DNA from: Polyangium sp. y55x31
Lineage (GTDB): Bacteria; Myxococcota_A; Polyangia; Polyangiales; Polyangiaceae
Length of the DNA: 64,000 bases
Assembly: GCF_029946505.1 (NCBI RefSeq)
Contig: NZ_JARZHG010000013.1
Location: 186,001 to 250,000, forward strand
Direction: 5' to 3'
Positions 53,754-63,046 of this stretch are shown piece by piece. The stretch's first letter is position 1, and each line of letters begins with the position of its first letter. Position numbers and translations under genes: made by a program. Below the pieces are notes generated by a model. That model was not told the origin of the DNA and made no database searches. It saw only the letters and a program-made list of their open reading frames with translations.

Positions 53754-55862
53754 ATGACCTCCAAGCAACCCCAAGGCGGCACATCGCAGGCGGACCGGGC
53801 AGCGCAAGACCGCGCACGCGGCATGATCGACCGGGTGATCTCGGATCGGTACCGCATCCGCGAGCTCATCGCGATGGGCGGGATGGGCGCGGTCTACCGC
53901 GGCGAACACCTGCTGCTGAAGAAGCGCATCGCGATCAAGATCCTTCACCCGGAGACGGAAAACCTCCCGGAGCTCGTCAAGCGTTTCGAGCGGGAGGCGA
54001 TCGCCGGCGCGCACATCCAGCACCCGAACGTCGCGAGCGCGACCGATTTCGGCAAGCTGCCCGATGGGAGCTACTTCCTCGTCATCGAGTACGTCAAGGG
54101 CAAGACGCTCCATCAGCTCTTGCAAGACGGCCCGCTCCCGCCGCGCCGCGCCGCGCGCTTGACGCGGCAGCTCGCCTCGGCCCTCGACGCGATCCACCGC
54201 CTCGACATCGTCCATCGCGACCTCAAGCCCCGCAACATCATGGTCGTCGACGGCCCGGCCGAGACCGTGAAGATCATCGACCTCGGCCTCGCGAAGGTGA
54301 AGGTCAACGAGCTCTCCGCGGGCGAGCGAGAGCGGCAGGACTCGCGCGCCTCGATCGGCGACGACGACGACTACGGCAACCTCACCGTCGCCGGCACGAT
54401 CTTCGGCACGATCGCGTATCTCTCGCCCGAGGCGGCCGACGGCATGGACGCGGTGGACGCGCGCAGCGATCTGTATGCGGTCGGCCTGATGTTCTACGAG
54501 ATGCTCTCGGGCAAACACCCGTTCACCGCGGTGAACCCCGTCGAGCTCTTCATGCAGCACCGGTTCCAGCCGCCGCCGCCGATCTCCGAGCGCTGCCCAG
54601 GCGTGACGGCGCCCGCGCCGCTCGAGGCGATCGCGCGGAAGCTACTCGAAAAGGTCCCGGCGAATCGATATCAGACCGGGCAGGAGCTCGCCGCGGCGAT
54701 CGACGAAGCATTGTGGGAGATGGGCCCTCCGGCCGAGGGCGAAGACGATGCGCCCCCGATGAGCGAGGGATACGACGGCGAGGCGAGCATGCGCACGTCG
54801 GTCCCCTCGATGCGGCCGCCCTCGCTGTCGCAAAGGCCGCCCCCGGTGACGCCGTCGCAAAAACCGCCGGTGCCGTCGCAAAGGCCGGCCGCGCCGACGT
54901 TGCCCTCGGAAGGCACGGAGGCGCCCGTCTCGAAGCCGGTGGCGTCCGCGGCGAAGCCCATTTTGCCATTGGCAATGCCGCTGTCCGCCGAACCGGCGGA
55001 GAAAGCGGCCGAGGCGCCGGTGGCCGACGAAATCGAGCTGACGGAGGCGCCGACGCCGTCCGTTCCAAAAAAGAAGAAATCGTCGACGTCCGCCGTGCTC
55101 ACCGTGATCGTCGGCGTGGCGCTCGGTTGCGGCGCTGCGTATGCGGCCCTCGTGATGCAGAAGCGGAATGCGACGACGACGTCGGTCGCGCCGCAAACGA
55201 CGGTGACGGCGACAGCGACGGCGACGGCCGCGCCGAAGCCCCCCGCGCCCGCGGCCACGCCGACCGAGGTCGCGCCCGCGGCGTCGGCCGCGCCCGAGCC
55301 GGCGGTGTCCGCTGCCGCTGCTCCTGCGTCCACGATGTCGGCGGAGGCCATCGACGCGGCGAAGAAAAAATTCAAGGACGCATTCCGGTTCCAGGACTGG
55401 AGAGGCGCGAGCCGTGTCGTGGTCGACCTCGGCAAAGGCGCGCCGGAGGCGTTCAAGGATCGCGAATTCTCGCAGCTCGTGCAGGGCCTCGCCATTCAGC
55501 TCTCGCGGGAAAACGCGGACGCGGAGCTGCTCCAGCTCTTCGCCGACGACCTCGGCAGCGACGGGCTCGACATGCTCTATGCGTTCGTCGAGGGGCAAGG
55601 AAAGGCGCCGATCGCGGTGGCCGCGTCGAAGCTCCTGCAGGATGAAAAGAGGCTCGCCAAGGCGTCGCCGGCGATGCGCATCGCGCTCGACCTCCGCAAT
55701 GCCCAGTGCGTGGACAAACTCGGCCTGCTCGACCGCGCGCAGAAGGACGGCGACTTCCGCGCGCGCCTCGTGCTGGAGACGCTCGGGCGCGCGTGTTTTC
55801 CTCAGAACCCGAACGTCGAGAAGGTCATCTACGACCTCCGCACGCGTTTTCCCAAGCGGTGA
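53754..55862 (+). CDS. Transmembrane Ser/Thr protein kinase
   Basis: A 702-residue Hanks-type kinase. Residues about 32-300 form the kinase domain: glycine loop AMGGMGAVY, VAIK-like IAIKIL, HRDLKPRN, DLG in IIDLGLAK instead of DFG, and APE-like SPEA. The middle (about 320-455) is a Pro/Ser/Glu-rich linker, then one transmembrane helix (AVLTVIVGVALGCGAAYAAL, about 447-467), and an extracytoplasmic part with Thr/Ala/Pro repeats and a helical domain. DLG occurs in active relatives in myxobacteria. The ATG was taken as the start of MTSKQPQGG; the longer upstream frame overlaps unrelated sequence. Confidence 0.92.
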   Translation: MTSKQPQGGTSQADRAAQDRARGMIDRVISDRYRIRELIAMGGMGAVYRGEHLLLKKRIAIKILHPETENLPELVKRFEREAIAGAHIQHPNVASATDFGKLPDGSYFLVIEYVKGKTLHQLLQDGPLPPRRAARLTRQLASALDAIHRLDIVHRDLKPRNIMVVDGPAETVKIIDLGLAKVKVNELSAGERERQDSRASIGDDDDYGNLTVAGTIFGTIAYLSPEAADGMDAVDARSDLYAVGLMFYEMLSGKHPFTAVNPVELFMQHRFQPPPPISERCPGVTAPAPLEAIARKLLEKVPANRYQTGQELAAAIDEALWEMGPPAEGEDDAPPMSEGYDGEASMRTSVPSMRPPSLSQRPPPVTPSQKPPVPSQRPAAPTLPSEGTEAPVSKPVASAAKPILPLAMPLSAEPAEKAAEAPVADEIELTEAPTPSVPKKKKSSTSAVLTVIVGVALGCGAAYAALVMQKRNATTTSVAPQTTVTATATATAAPKPPAPAATPTEVAPAASAAPEPAVSAAAAPASTMSAEAIDAAKKKFKDAFRFQDWRGASRVVVDLGKGAPEAFKDREFSQLVQGLAIQLSRENADAELLQLFADDLGSDGLDMLYAFVEGQGKAPIAVAASKLLQDEKRLAKASPAMRIALDLRNAQCVDKLGLLDRAQKDGDFRARLVLETLGRACFPQNPNVEKVIYDLRTRFPKR

Positions 55863-55865
55863 CGG

Positions 55866-56888
55866 TCACTTCTCGCTGACCAGAAGCTCGGGGTCGATCC
55901 GGACCTCGAAAAAGTTCATGCGCCAATCGAGGTGCGCCCCATTCGTGCGGCCCGTCATCCCGACGCGCGCGACGGTTTGACCCTGCTTGACCTCGTCCCC
56001 CACCTTGGCAGCGAAGCCGTTCAGGTGGATGAAGGTCGACGTCAAACCCTGCCCGTGATCGATGATGAGCGTATCCCCGCTCAGAGGCAGGTTTTTCTCG
56101 GCGAACACCACCGTGCCGCAGGCCGGCGCGCGCACGGGCGTCCCCGTGGGCACCGCGATATCGACGCCCCAGTGGATCCCGCCGTCCGTGCCATTGAGCA
56201 AGCGCGGCTGCCCGTACCGCGAGGTCACCTTGCCCTTCGAGGGCCAGATGAAGCTCTCCTTGAAGCAGGTCTTTTTCGTGTACTTCTTCCGGATCGCGTC
56301 GAGCTTTTGCTCGGCCTGCGTGAGCTTGACCCGCGTGGGCATGTCGAGCTCGACCATGTCCTTCGGCAGGTTGTCGATCTTGTCGGTCTCGAACGTGCGT
56401 TGCTCCACGTCGAAGACACGTTCGAGCACCTGGCCGTCCTCGAACGTGATCGTCATCTTCTCCTGCTTCGGCGCGTTGCGCCCGAAGGCGATCAAGAAAT
56501 CACCCTCGTCGCTCACGATGGCGCGATGCCCGGGGAAGGCCATTTTGCGCAATTTCCCGTCGAGCTTCGCGCGGAGGAGCCCGCCCTGGGTGGCGCGTCC
56601 GTCGAGCGTGAGGCGGCTCGGATCCGCGAGCGGGGCAGCATCCTGCGCGCCCGCATCCGGCGGTTCGGCGCTCGCCGCGGCGGGGGCTGCGGCGGAAGGG
56701 GCCGCGCTCGCGCTCGGCGTGGGAGCCGCGGCGGCGGGCTCGGTCGAGGCGGAGGGGGCCGTCCACACGACCGGCGGGGCCGAGCTGGGGGGCGGCGCGG
56801 CCGTGGAACCTGCGGGCGATCCCGAAGGACCACCGCGCTCGCATGCCGTGAGGAGAAGGGCGCAGGCGAGGAGAGCGGTGATTCGCAT
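55866..56888 (-). CDS. M23-family metallopeptidase lipoprotein
   Basis: A 340-residue lipoprotein (LLTACE, Cys16) with a long Ala/Pro/Ser linker (residues 20-85). Residues about 90-190 contain a beta domain (EGDFLIAFGRNAPKQEKMTI). The peptidase region (about 205-335) has the first zinc motif HWGVD near 236 and a second, HLDW, near 318; the latter differs from the standard HxH in the way common among proteobacterial M23 members that keep activity. It should cleave peptidoglycan cross-links from outside the membrane. Convergent with the kinase gene. Confidence 0.9.
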   Translation of the reverse strand: MRITALLACALLLTACERGGPSGSPAGSTAAPPPSSAPPVVWTAPSASTEPAAAAPTPSASAAPSAAAPAAASAEPPDAGAQDAAPLADPSRLTLDGRATQGGLLRAKLDGKLRKMAFPGHRAIVSDEGDFLIAFGRNAPKQEKMTITFEDGQVLERVFDVEQRTFETDKIDNLPKDMVELDMPTRVKLTQAEQKLDAIRKKYTKKTCFKESFIWPSKGKVTSRYGQPRLLNGTDGGIHWGVDIAVPTGTPVRAPACGTVVFAEKNLPLSGDTLIIDHGQGLTSTFIHLNGFAAKVGDEVKQGQTVARVGMTGRTNGAHLDWRMNFFEVRIDPELLVSEK

Positions 56889-56984
56889 GAGGGCATCGTG
56901 CCAGAGCACGTGCGCCGGCACGAGACGAGAGCACGACGCCTGCGCCCTCATGTCCGGGGCGTAATGCCGAAACAGGAAAAATAC

Positions 56985-57257
56985 TCAATCGCGTTGGAAT
57001 CGCTGCCGCGAGCGCTCCTTCGCTTTCTCTGCCTCGATGTCGCGATCCCGTGGCTCCGCCGTCGTCGTGAGGGATTGCATGAGCACGCGCGCCACGGCCG
57101 CGACGTCTTCCACGGCTTTGTCGAACGCGGCTTCGTTGGCCCGTGACGGCTTGTTGAAGCCGCTCAGCTTGCGGACGAACTGCAGCGACGCGGCGCGGAT
57201 CTCCTCCTCGGTGGCGGGGGGCTCGAAGTTGAACAGGGTCTTGATGTTCCGGCACAT
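56985..57257 (-). CDS. DUF2277 domain-containing protein
   Basis: A 90-residue cytoplasmic protein of the DUF2277 family. The whole length matches: MCRNIKTLFNFEPPATEEEI, then AASLQFVRKLSGFNKPS and FDKAVEDVAAVARVLMQSL. Function unknown. AGGAG lies 8 bases before the ATG. Only 14 bases separate it from the sigma factor stop, so it belongs to the sigma operon. Confidence 0.93.
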   Translation of the reverse strand: MCRNIKTLFNFEPPATEEEIRAASLQFVRKLSGFNKPSRANEAAFDKAVEDVAAVARVLMQSLTTTAEPRDRDIEAEKAKERSRQRFQRD

Positions 57258-57271
57258 GGGCGTCTCCTGGG

Positions 57272-58552
57272 TCAATCCGTGCGAGCCGAGGCGCGCGCGC
57301 AGGCGGCGGCGCGTTCGAGCAGAAGGGCGCGCTCGCGGGTGTTTCGCGCGAGGGACGCGGCGCGCTCGAACTCCACGCGTGCCTCGGCATCGCGGCCGAG
57401 CTTCGCGAGCAGGTCGCCGCGTACGCTCGGCAAGAGGTGGTAACTCGCGAGCGAGGGCTCCGAGACCAACGTGTCGACGAGCATGAGCCCCGCGGCCGGG
57501 CCGAACGCCATCGAGAACGCGACGGCGCGGTTCAGCTCGACCACGGGCGAGCCCGTGATCTCCGCGAGCGCCGTGTACAGCGCCGCGATGCGGATCCAGT
57601 CCGTCTCCTCCGCAGCGCGCGCGCGCGCGTGGCAAGCGGCGATCGCGGCTTGCAGCGCGTACGGCCCCTGCGCGCCCCCGAGCGCCTCCGCGCGCGAGAG
57701 CGCCGTGAGGCCGCGGCGGATGAGCAATTGGTCCCAGCGCGCGCGGTTCTGATCGAGCAAGAGGATCGGCTCGCCCGAAGGCCCGACCCTCGCCCGCGCG
57801 CGTGACGCCTGGATCTCCATGAGCGCGACGAGCCCGTGGACCTCCGGCTCCTTCGGGAGCAGCTCGGCCAGGATGCGGCCGAGGCGCAGCGCGTCCTCGC
57901 AGAGCGCGGGCCGCATCACGTCGTCGCCGGCCGTCGCCGAATACCCCTCGTTGAAGACCAGGTAAATCACCTGGAGCACCGACGACAAACGGGCCGCGAG
58001 CTCCTCGCCGCGCGGGACTTCGAACGGGACCTTCGCTTCGGCGAGCGTGCGTTTGGCGCGGACGATGCGCTGGGCCACGGTCGGCTCCGGGACCAGGTAC
58101 GCGCGCGCGATCTCCTCGGTCGTGAGGCCGCCGAGGAGGCGCAGCGTGAGCGCGACGCGCGCCTCGGTCGACAGCACGGGATGACAGGCGGTGAACACGA
58201 GGCGGAGGAGATCGTCGCCCACGTCCTCGTCGATCGCGGCTTCGAGGTCGGGCGCGGCGGCTTGTTGATCGGCCTCGATCGCGTGGCCGATCTCCTCGTG
58301 CTTGCGCTCGATCCGCTTGCTCCGGCGCATGACGTCGATCGCGCGGTGCTTCGCGGTGGCCATGAGCCAGGCGCCCGGGTTTTCCGGGATGCCCGACGCG
58401 GGCCACCGCTCGAGCGCGGCGACGAGCGCGTCCTGCGCGAGCTCCTCGGCGAGGCCGACGTCTCGCACGATCCGAGCGAGCCCGGCGATGAGCTTCGCCG
58501 ACTCGATCCGGAAGACTGCGTCGATCGCCCGGTGCGTCGCTGTGGCCGTCAC
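57272..58552 (-). CDS. ECF42-type sigma factor with TPR-like C-terminal domain
   Basis: A 426-residue RNA polymerase sigma factor. Region 2 (about 10-80) has the FRIESAKLIAGLARIVRDVG and AWLMATAKHRAIDVMRR segments and region 4 (about 120-185) LTTEEIARAYLVPEPTVAQR. The C-terminal 240 residues (DUF6596; LNEGYS-like VFNEGYSATAGDDVMRPALC, then LAEITGSPVVELNRAVAFSM) are the TPR-type extension characteristic of ECF42 sigma factors. Members have no anti-sigma factor and rely on the extension; they are typically next to YCII/DGPF genes, as here. It lies between YCII copy 1 and DUF2277 on the same strand. Confidence 0.95.
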   Translation of the reverse strand: MTATATHRAIDAVFRIESAKLIAGLARIVRDVGLAEELAQDALVAALERWPASGIPENPGAWLMATAKHRAIDVMRRSKRIERKHEEIGHAIEADQQAAAPDLEAAIDEDVGDDLLRLVFTACHPVLSTEARVALTLRLLGGLTTEEIARAYLVPEPTVAQRIVRAKRTLAEAKVPFEVPRGEELAARLSSVLQVIYLVFNEGYSATAGDDVMRPALCEDALRLGRILAELLPKEPEVHGLVALMEIQASRARARVGPSGEPILLLDQNRARWDQLLIRRGLTALSRAEALGGAQGPYALQAAIAACHARARAAEETDWIRIAALYTALAEITGSPVVELNRAVAFSMAFGPAAGLMLVDTLVSEPSLASYHLLPSVRGDLLAKLGRDAEARVEFERAASLARNTRERALLLERAAACARASARTD

Positions 58553-58631
58553 GGAGGCGGATCAGAGCATCTTCCTCCGCCCGCGCAAGGTCGGCGAACG
58601 CTTGGGGCTCAAACCCCTGGGTTTGCCCCCG

Positions 58632-59069
58632 TCACTTCTTGCCGGCGCGTTGCTCCTCCGCGGCGCGGAGCTCCGCCTCCTTCGCGCGCCACTCGCCCGT
58701 GGGATCAACCGGCGCGAAGTCCTCCGGCGAGAACACCTGCCGGATCTCGACCTCGCTGTCCGTGTACATGGGGTTCGGCATCCGCTTGACCCACTCGATC
58801 GCCTCTTCCTTCGACCGCACCTGCCAGATCCAGAAGCCCGAGACGAGCTCCTTGGTCTCGGTGAAGGGCCCGTCGATCACGGTCCGGTTCGCCCCCGAGA
58901 ACTGCACGCGGGCGCCCTTCGAGCTCGGGTGCAGCCCCTCGCCCGCGAGCATCACGCCGGCCTTCACCAGCTCCTCGTTGTACTTCATCATCGCCGCGAG
59001 CAGCTCCTCGCTGGGAAGCGTGCCGGCTTCGCTGTCCTGGGTGGCCTTGACCAGAATCATGAACTTCAT
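58632..59069 (-). CDS. YCII-related (DGPF) protein, copy 1
   Basis: A 145-residue dimeric alpha-beta-barrel protein of the YCII/DGPF family. The core is MKFMILVKATQDSEAG at the start, EGLHPSSKGARVQF, then the hallmark DGPFTETKELVSGFWIWQV near residue 70-88 and WVKRMPNP. Family members are of unknown activity, but are regularly encoded with ECF42 sigma factors as their likely targets or co-regulators. GGAGAGACGACG precedes the ATG. It follows copy 2 by 65 bases and precedes the sigma gene by 79 bases. Confidence 0.95.
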   Translation of the reverse strand: MKFMILVKATQDSEAGTLPSEELLAAMMKYNEELVKAGVMLAGEGLHPSSKGARVQFSGANRTVIDGPFTETKELVSGFWIWQVRSKEEAIEWVKRMPNPMYTDSEVEIRQVFSPEDFAPVDPTGEWRAKEAELRAAEEQRAGKK

Positions 59070-59134
59070 CGTCGTCTCTCCTTTTTGACTTCAGCTACAC
59101 GTCGAACGAGCGCCGTTGGGATCGACAAGCTCCT

Positions 59135-59566
59135 CTACTTTTTTTTCCAGAACGTTCGAAGCCACGTCGGGGCCGCCTTCTCGACGATGGCCATCATCTC
59201 GGGCGGAATGTCCTCCGCGTTCGTCATCGGCAGGATGGTGAGGATGTCGTCGTGGCCGATCCCCGTAGGGCAGCGCAGGGCCCATTCGATGGCCTCTTCC
59301 CGACTGTTCACGTCGATCAGGTAAAACCCGCCGACGAGCTCCTTCGTCTCGACGAACGGCCCGTCGAGCACGACCCGCTTTCCGTCCTTGATGCCCAGGC
59401 GCGCGCCCTGCCTGCCCGGGTTCACGCCCTCGGACGTCACGAGCACGCCGGCCTTCGTCAGGTCCTCGTTGAACTTCATGTAGGCCGCGATGAGCTCGTC
59501 GCTCGGCGGAGCTCCCTCGGTCTTCGGGGCGTTCGGATCGGGGGCGGCGCAAATCATGAATCGCAT
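59135..59566 (-). CDS. YCII-related (DGPF) protein, copy 2
   Basis: A 143-residue paralogue of copy 1, with RFMICAAPDPNAPKTEG at the start, SEGVNPGRQGARLGI, DGPFVETKELVGGFYLIDV and WALRCPTG in the same order. Its leader (GGAGAGACGACC) is almost identical to that of copy 1, suggesting a duplicated gene. It is first in the sigma operon and divergent from the ArsR gene, so its promoter lies in the AT-rich stretch between 59567 and 59748. Confidence 0.94.
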   Translation of the reverse strand: MRFMICAAPDPNAPKTEGAPPSDELIAAYMKFNEDLTKAGVLVTSEGVNPGRQGARLGIKDGKRVVLDGPFVETKELVGGFYLIDVNSREEAIEWALRCPTGIGHDDILTILPMTNAEDIPPEMMAIVEKAAPTWLRTFWKKK

Positions 59567-59713
59567 GGTCGTCTCTCCTTCTCTCCGCTTGCTCGGGCTG
59601 GGCTCCCCGGCTGGGCTTCATCGTGACGACGACCGAAGGGAGCCCAGATCGACACGCCCCCAAAATTTTTTTGTCTGTCCGGCAGAACACTTAACCGTTT
59701 GCCAAACTATTTC

Positions 59714-59741
59714 TTGACAACCCCGGGTCGGCGGCGATACT
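59714..59741 (+). promoter_or_regulatory. Sigma70-like promoter for the ArsR-SRPBCC pair
   Basis: A consensus TTGACA (59714-59719) and a GATACT -10 (59736-59741) are 16 bases apart. Predicted transcription starts next to the GTG at 59749, so the transcript should be leaderless. Confidence 0.65.
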
Positions 59742-59756
59742 TAGGCACGTGCTTAA
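59741..59756. promoter_or_regulatory. Palindrome over the ArsR start codon (likely operator)
   Basis: TTAGGCACGTGCTTAA is a 16-bp inverted repeat with a single mismatched pair and a perfect GCACGTGC core. It begins at the last base of the -10 and covers the start codon. The half site CTTAACC recurs at 59691-59697, near the divergent YCII promoter. Repressor binding here would block both initiation and movement of polymerase. Confidence 0.6.
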
Positions 59757-60096
59757 CCAAAGCGCGTCCCTCGATCGTATGTTCCAGGCGCTCGCGGATC
59801 CGACCCGTCGGATCATGATCGAGCGGTTGAGCCGTGGGCCGGCCTCGGTGAGTGAGCTCGCCGAGCCGCTTTCCATGTCGCTGCCGGCGGTGATGCAGCA
59901 CCTTTCGGTGCTGGAGACGAGTGGCCTCGTGCGCTCGGAGAAAGCCGGGCGGGTGCGGACCTGCCGGCTCGAGCCCGCGGCGCTGCGGACGGCCGAGCGA
60001 TGGATCGCCGAAAGGCGAGCGAGCTGGGAGCGCTGCTTCGATCGGCTCGGCGAATACCTCGCCGCGCACCCCGACGAACCCGACCCGAAGGAATGA
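59749..60096 (+). CDS. ArsR-family transcriptional regulator
   Basis: A 115-residue winged-helix repressor: LDRMFQALADPTRRIMIERL, then VSELAEPLSMSLPAVMQHLS (recognition helix) and LVRSEKAGRVRTCRLEPAAL. No Cys metal site is present, so it is of the non-metal type often paired with a downstream SRPBCC/AHSA1 protein. The GTG start has no ribosome site and sits at the predicted transcription start. It is followed after 3 bases by the SRPBCC gene, and divergent from the YCII-sigma operon. Confidence 0.94.
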   Translation: MLNQSASLDRMFQALADPTRRIMIERLSRGPASVSELAEPLSMSLPAVMQHLSVLETSGLVRSEKAGRVRTCRLEPAALRTAERWIAERRASWERCFDRLGEYLAAHPDEPDPKE

Positions 60097-60099
60097 ACC

Positions 60100-60564
60100 A
60101 TGACCGAACGATCCGTCACGCATACGACCTTCGTCATCGAGCGGCTTTACCCGGCCTCCCCGGCGCGCGTGTTCGCGGCCTTCTCGACGGCGGCGGAGAA
60201 GCAAAAGTGGTTCGGCTGCCACGAAGGCGCCACGCACGAGCTCGATTTCCGCGTCGGAGGCCGCGAGATGTATCGAGGGGGGCCCAAAGGGGGGCCGATT
60301 TATACGAATGAGACCCGTTATCAGGACATCGTCCCGAACCAGCGAATCGTCTACACGTACGAGATGCACCGCGACGAGACGCGGATCTCGGTCTCGCTGG
60401 TGACGATCGAGCTGAAAGCCGAGGGCAAAGGGACGCGGTTCGTGTTCACCGAGCAGGGCGCGTTCCTCGACGGGCACGACGCGCCGGAGGGGCGCGAGCA
60501 CGGGACGAAGGTCGGGCTCGACAAACTCGGCGAAGGGCTCGCGCGCGAAGCCGCCGCCGCTTGA
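60100..60564 (+). CDS. SRPBCC/AHSA1-family protein
   Basis: A 154-residue START-like ligand-binding protein. The family pattern is complete: [20 protein letters not shown] at the start, [22 protein letters not shown], then [18 protein letters not shown] and [17 protein letters not shown], ending in a C-terminal helix. It probably binds a hydrophobic small molecule. It is co-transcribed with the ArsR gene, the usual arrangement in bacteria, and the pair commonly accompanies YCII proteins. Confidence 0.93.
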   Translation: MTERSVTHTTFVIERLYPASPARVFAAFSTAAEKQKWFGCHEGATHELDFRVGGREMYRGGPKGGPIYTNETRYQDIVPNQRIVYTYEMHRDETRISVSLVTIELKAEGKGTRFVFTEQGAFLDGHDAPEGREHGTKVGLDKLGEGLAREAAAA

Positions 60565-60570
60565 CCTCGG

Positions 60571-61434
60571 TCAGCCCTGTCCTTCGTCGGGATCCTTGAT
60601 CGAGGGGATCGGTCGACCGCTGTCGCGCCACGTGACCGCGGCCTTCCAGCCTTGCTCCTCGCTCATCTTCTTGAACCACATCCCCTCCGGTGAATGCCGG
60701 GTGATGCCGTCGAAGAGCGTGGCGATCATCTGCGTATTGGCGAGGCCCATGTTCTCGTAGGCCTGGTTGATCAAGAGCTTCTGCATCATGAGCTGGTTTC
60801 TCGGCACGCCGCTCATGCGCTCGGCGAGCGCCTCGACACGCGCGTCGAGCCCCGAGGCCGGCACCGCGTCGAGCACGAGCCCCATGGCCTTCGCCTCGAC
60901 GCCGTTCACGAGATCGCCGGTGAGCAGCATTCGTTTGGCGCCCTCGACCCCGAGGCGATACACCCACATCGCCGTCGTGGGACAGCCCCACACGCGGGCC
61001 GGCGGATAGCCGATCAACGCGTCCTCGGCCATCACCACGAGGTCGCAGCAGAGCGCGATGTCGCTGCCGCCGGCGACCGCATGACCGTGCACCTTGCAGA
61101 TCGTGGGTTTGTAGCTCCGCCACAGGCTCATGAAGTCGTCCGTGAAGCGCTTCATGAGCCGATAATCGAGCATGGGATCCCAGGGCATTTTCTGGATGCC
61201 GATGGTGCGACCCTCGCCCTCCGCGAAGAGGGCGAGGTCGTAGCCGGCGCAAAACGATGCGCCCGCGCCGTCGAGCACGAGGACGTGGACGCCGTCGTCG
61301 TCGTTCGCCCGCTCGACGGCCGCGCGGATCTCCCCGGGCATTTCGTCGGTGATGGCATTGCGACGATCGGGGCGGTTCAGCGTGATCCGCGCGATGCGGC
61401 CCTCGGTGCGGTAGAGGAGAGTTTTGTAGGACAT
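60571..61434 (-). CDS. Enoyl-CoA hydratase/isomerase family protein
   Basis: A 287-residue crotonase. The CoA-binding oxyanion-hole segments are [19 protein letters not shown] (about 60-80) and [20 protein letters not shown] (about 118-138). The catalytic Glu equivalents are less certain: relatives have Glu near the second segment, and here GSDIAL replaces GGGxEL, so the reaction may differ from simple hydration. It has an insertion around 78-110, seen in a subset of long crotonases. It starts two bases after the stop of the lipoprotein gene. Confidence 0.88.
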   Translation of the reverse strand: MSYKTLLYRTEGRIARITLNRPDRRNAITDEMPGEIRAAVERANDDDGVHVLVLDGAGASFCAGYDLALFAEGEGRTIGIQKMPWDPMLDYRLMKRFTDDFMSLWRSYKPTICKVHGHAVAGGSDIALCCDLVVMAEDALIGYPPARVWGCPTTAMWVYRLGVEGAKRMLLTGDLVNGVEAKAMGLVLDAVPASGLDARVEALAERMSGVPRNQLMMQKLLINQAYENMGLANTQMIATLFDGITRHSPEGMWFKKMSEEQGWKAAVTWRDSGRPIPSIKDPDEGQG

Positions 61435-61436
61435 GC

Positions 61437-61976
61437 TCAGAGTTTGTCCGCGACGAGGATCTCGATCGCCGTGCAGGTGAGCTCGTCGCGCCGGGACTGG
61501 ACGAGGTCGGTGTCGCACTCCTCGTTCATGCTCAGCATGACGTCGGCGGAGTGGGTGCGGCTCTCCAGGCGCAAGCCCGTCTCGGTCTCGACGAGCGGGC
61601 CCTCGATCAGCGTGAGCGCGCAGATGTCGGTGGTGCCCGACGCGGTCTCGATGTGGCGGACCCAGCCGTTCCCCTCGTTGATGAAGCTCTCGAAGAGATT
61701 GGCGCTCTCCTCGCACGTGGTCGCGTCGGTGCACGCGCGATAGGCGAGGAAGGGCGTGCCGAACAGAAGCTCTTCGGTCAGGCGGAAGAACGTGTCGCCA
61801 CCCGTCACGTCGGTTCCGGGCCCCGTGCAGCCCATCTCGTCCCTCGTGTGGCTCGTGACCTTGTACGTGCCCTCGAAGGGGTTTGCCTCGTCCGGCTCCG
61901 GATCGGCGCTGTCGCCGCAGCCAGTGGCGAACGCGAGAAAGCACGAAAGCAACGTGATGGAGAGTGCGCGTGTCAT
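61437..61976 (-). CDS. Small Cys-containing lipoprotein of unknown function
   Basis: A 179-residue lipoprotein (AFATGCG, Cys20) with a mature beta-rich domain beginning [20 protein letters not shown], a pattern like lipocalin-type or similar beta-barrel proteins seen in Polyangiaceae. Six Cys in the mature part may form disulfides. The start was placed at the ATG behind GGGAGG; an upstream in-frame Met lacks one. It is followed directly by the crotonase gene. No further function can be assigned. Confidence 0.75.
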   Translation of the reverse strand: MTRALSITLLSCFLAFATGCGDSADPEPDEANPFEGTYKVTSHTRDEMGCTGPGTDVTGGDTFFRLTEELLFGTPFLAYRACTDATTCEESANLFESFINEGNGWVRHIETASGTTDICALTLIEGPLVETETGLRLESRTHSADVMLSMNEECDTDLVQSRRDELTCTAIEILVADKL

Positions 61977-62092
61977 GGAACCTCCCTGGAGAACGGACAG
62001 GTCGATACTGTAAACCACGTCGTTTGGACCTCACAACATCTGCCGTGCCACGAAGTGGCTGCCCCGCCGCGTTTTCGTCGTAGAATGAAGGC

Positions 62093-63046
62093 GTGAGGTC
62101 CGTGCCCCCGCGCGCCCTGGGCTCCGCGATCGTGATCGTCGCTGCGGCGTCGATCGCGATCGGCGCCGCGCAGCGCGGGGCGCGTTCGAGCACGAACGAA
62201 GGGGCGTCCGCCGCGCCGGTGACGTCCGCGCTCCGGATCGGATCGCTGCCGGGCGTCGCGTCCGTGCTCGCTCCCGCGCCGAGCGACGCGCCCGCGGCCG
62301 CGAGCCCGCCGGAGGCGCCGCCCGTGCCTGCGCGTTGCGCGCCGGAGCCTGCGATCGAGGTGCGCGTGGTCGAGCCTCCGCCCGCGACGGAGCTCTTTCG
62401 CCTCGCCAAGGAAAAACCCGAGGCGCTCGGCTCGGCATCGGTAGGTTCACCCACGCGGGGATTGTTGTTCGGCGGTGTGGAACTCAAGGATTCCGAGGGC
62501 ATTCTGCGCGCAGGCGGCTATGGTTGGGGCACGGAGCTCGTCATTCGTTCGATCGAGCGCGCGGTGCGGGAGGTGCGGCGGTGTTTTCCGGATTCACCCC
62601 GGCTCTACGTCGGCGACATCGCCCGCGAGCGCGGCGGCTGGCTCAAGCCCCACCGCAGCCATCAATCGGGGCTCGATGCGGACATCGGATATTACTACAA
62701 ATCGCAGGCGACCTGGTACCAGCGCGCCACGGCGCAGAACCTCGACGCGGCGCGGACCTGGGCGCTCGTGCGGGCGCTGATCGAGGGAGGCAACGTCGAG
62801 ATGATCTTCATCGACGTCTCGATTCAGCGCCTCTTGCATGCGCACGTCGCGACCCTGCCCGAAGGCGAGCGGCCGCCCGAGGACGTTTTTCCGACCCCCA
62901 CGAAGCGCGACACGATCATTCGCCACGCCTGGGGGCACGCGACGCATTTTCACGTCCGCTTCCGGGATCCGGCGGCGGTGGCGCTCGGGCAGCGGCTCGC
63001 GGACATCCTGCCGCGGCTCCGCGGGGCGCGGCGGGCGCCCCGTTGA
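62093..63046 (+). CDS. MepA-like penicillin-insensitive murein endopeptidase
   Basis: A 317-residue exported LAS-type metallopeptidase (M74). A signal-anchor segment (about 9-25) is followed by an Ala/Pro-rich linker to about residue 110. The catalytic domain has the first zinc motif [15 protein letters not shown] (His and Asp at about 187-196) and the second [10 protein letters not shown] (about 281-290), both of the MepA type. It should cleave D-alanyl-meso-DAP cross-links in peptidoglycan. A GTG start is used. It lies head-to-head with the lipoprotein gene and converges on the copper-monooxygenase gene. Confidence 0.92.
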   Translation: MRSVPPRALGSAIVIVAAASIAIGAAQRGARSSTNEGASAAPVTSALRIGSLPGVASVLAPAPSDAPAAASPPEAPPVPARCAPEPAIEVRVVEPPPATELFRLAKEKPEALGSASVGSPTRGLLFGGVELKDSEGILRAGGYGWGTELVIRSIERAVREVRRCFPDSPRLYVGDIARERGGWLKPHRSHQSGLDADIGYYYKSQATWYQRATAQNLDAARTWALVRALIEGGNVEMIFIDVSIQRLLHAHVATLPEGERPPEDVFPTPTKRDTIIRHAWGHATHFHVRFRDPAAVALGQRLADILPRLRGARRAPR

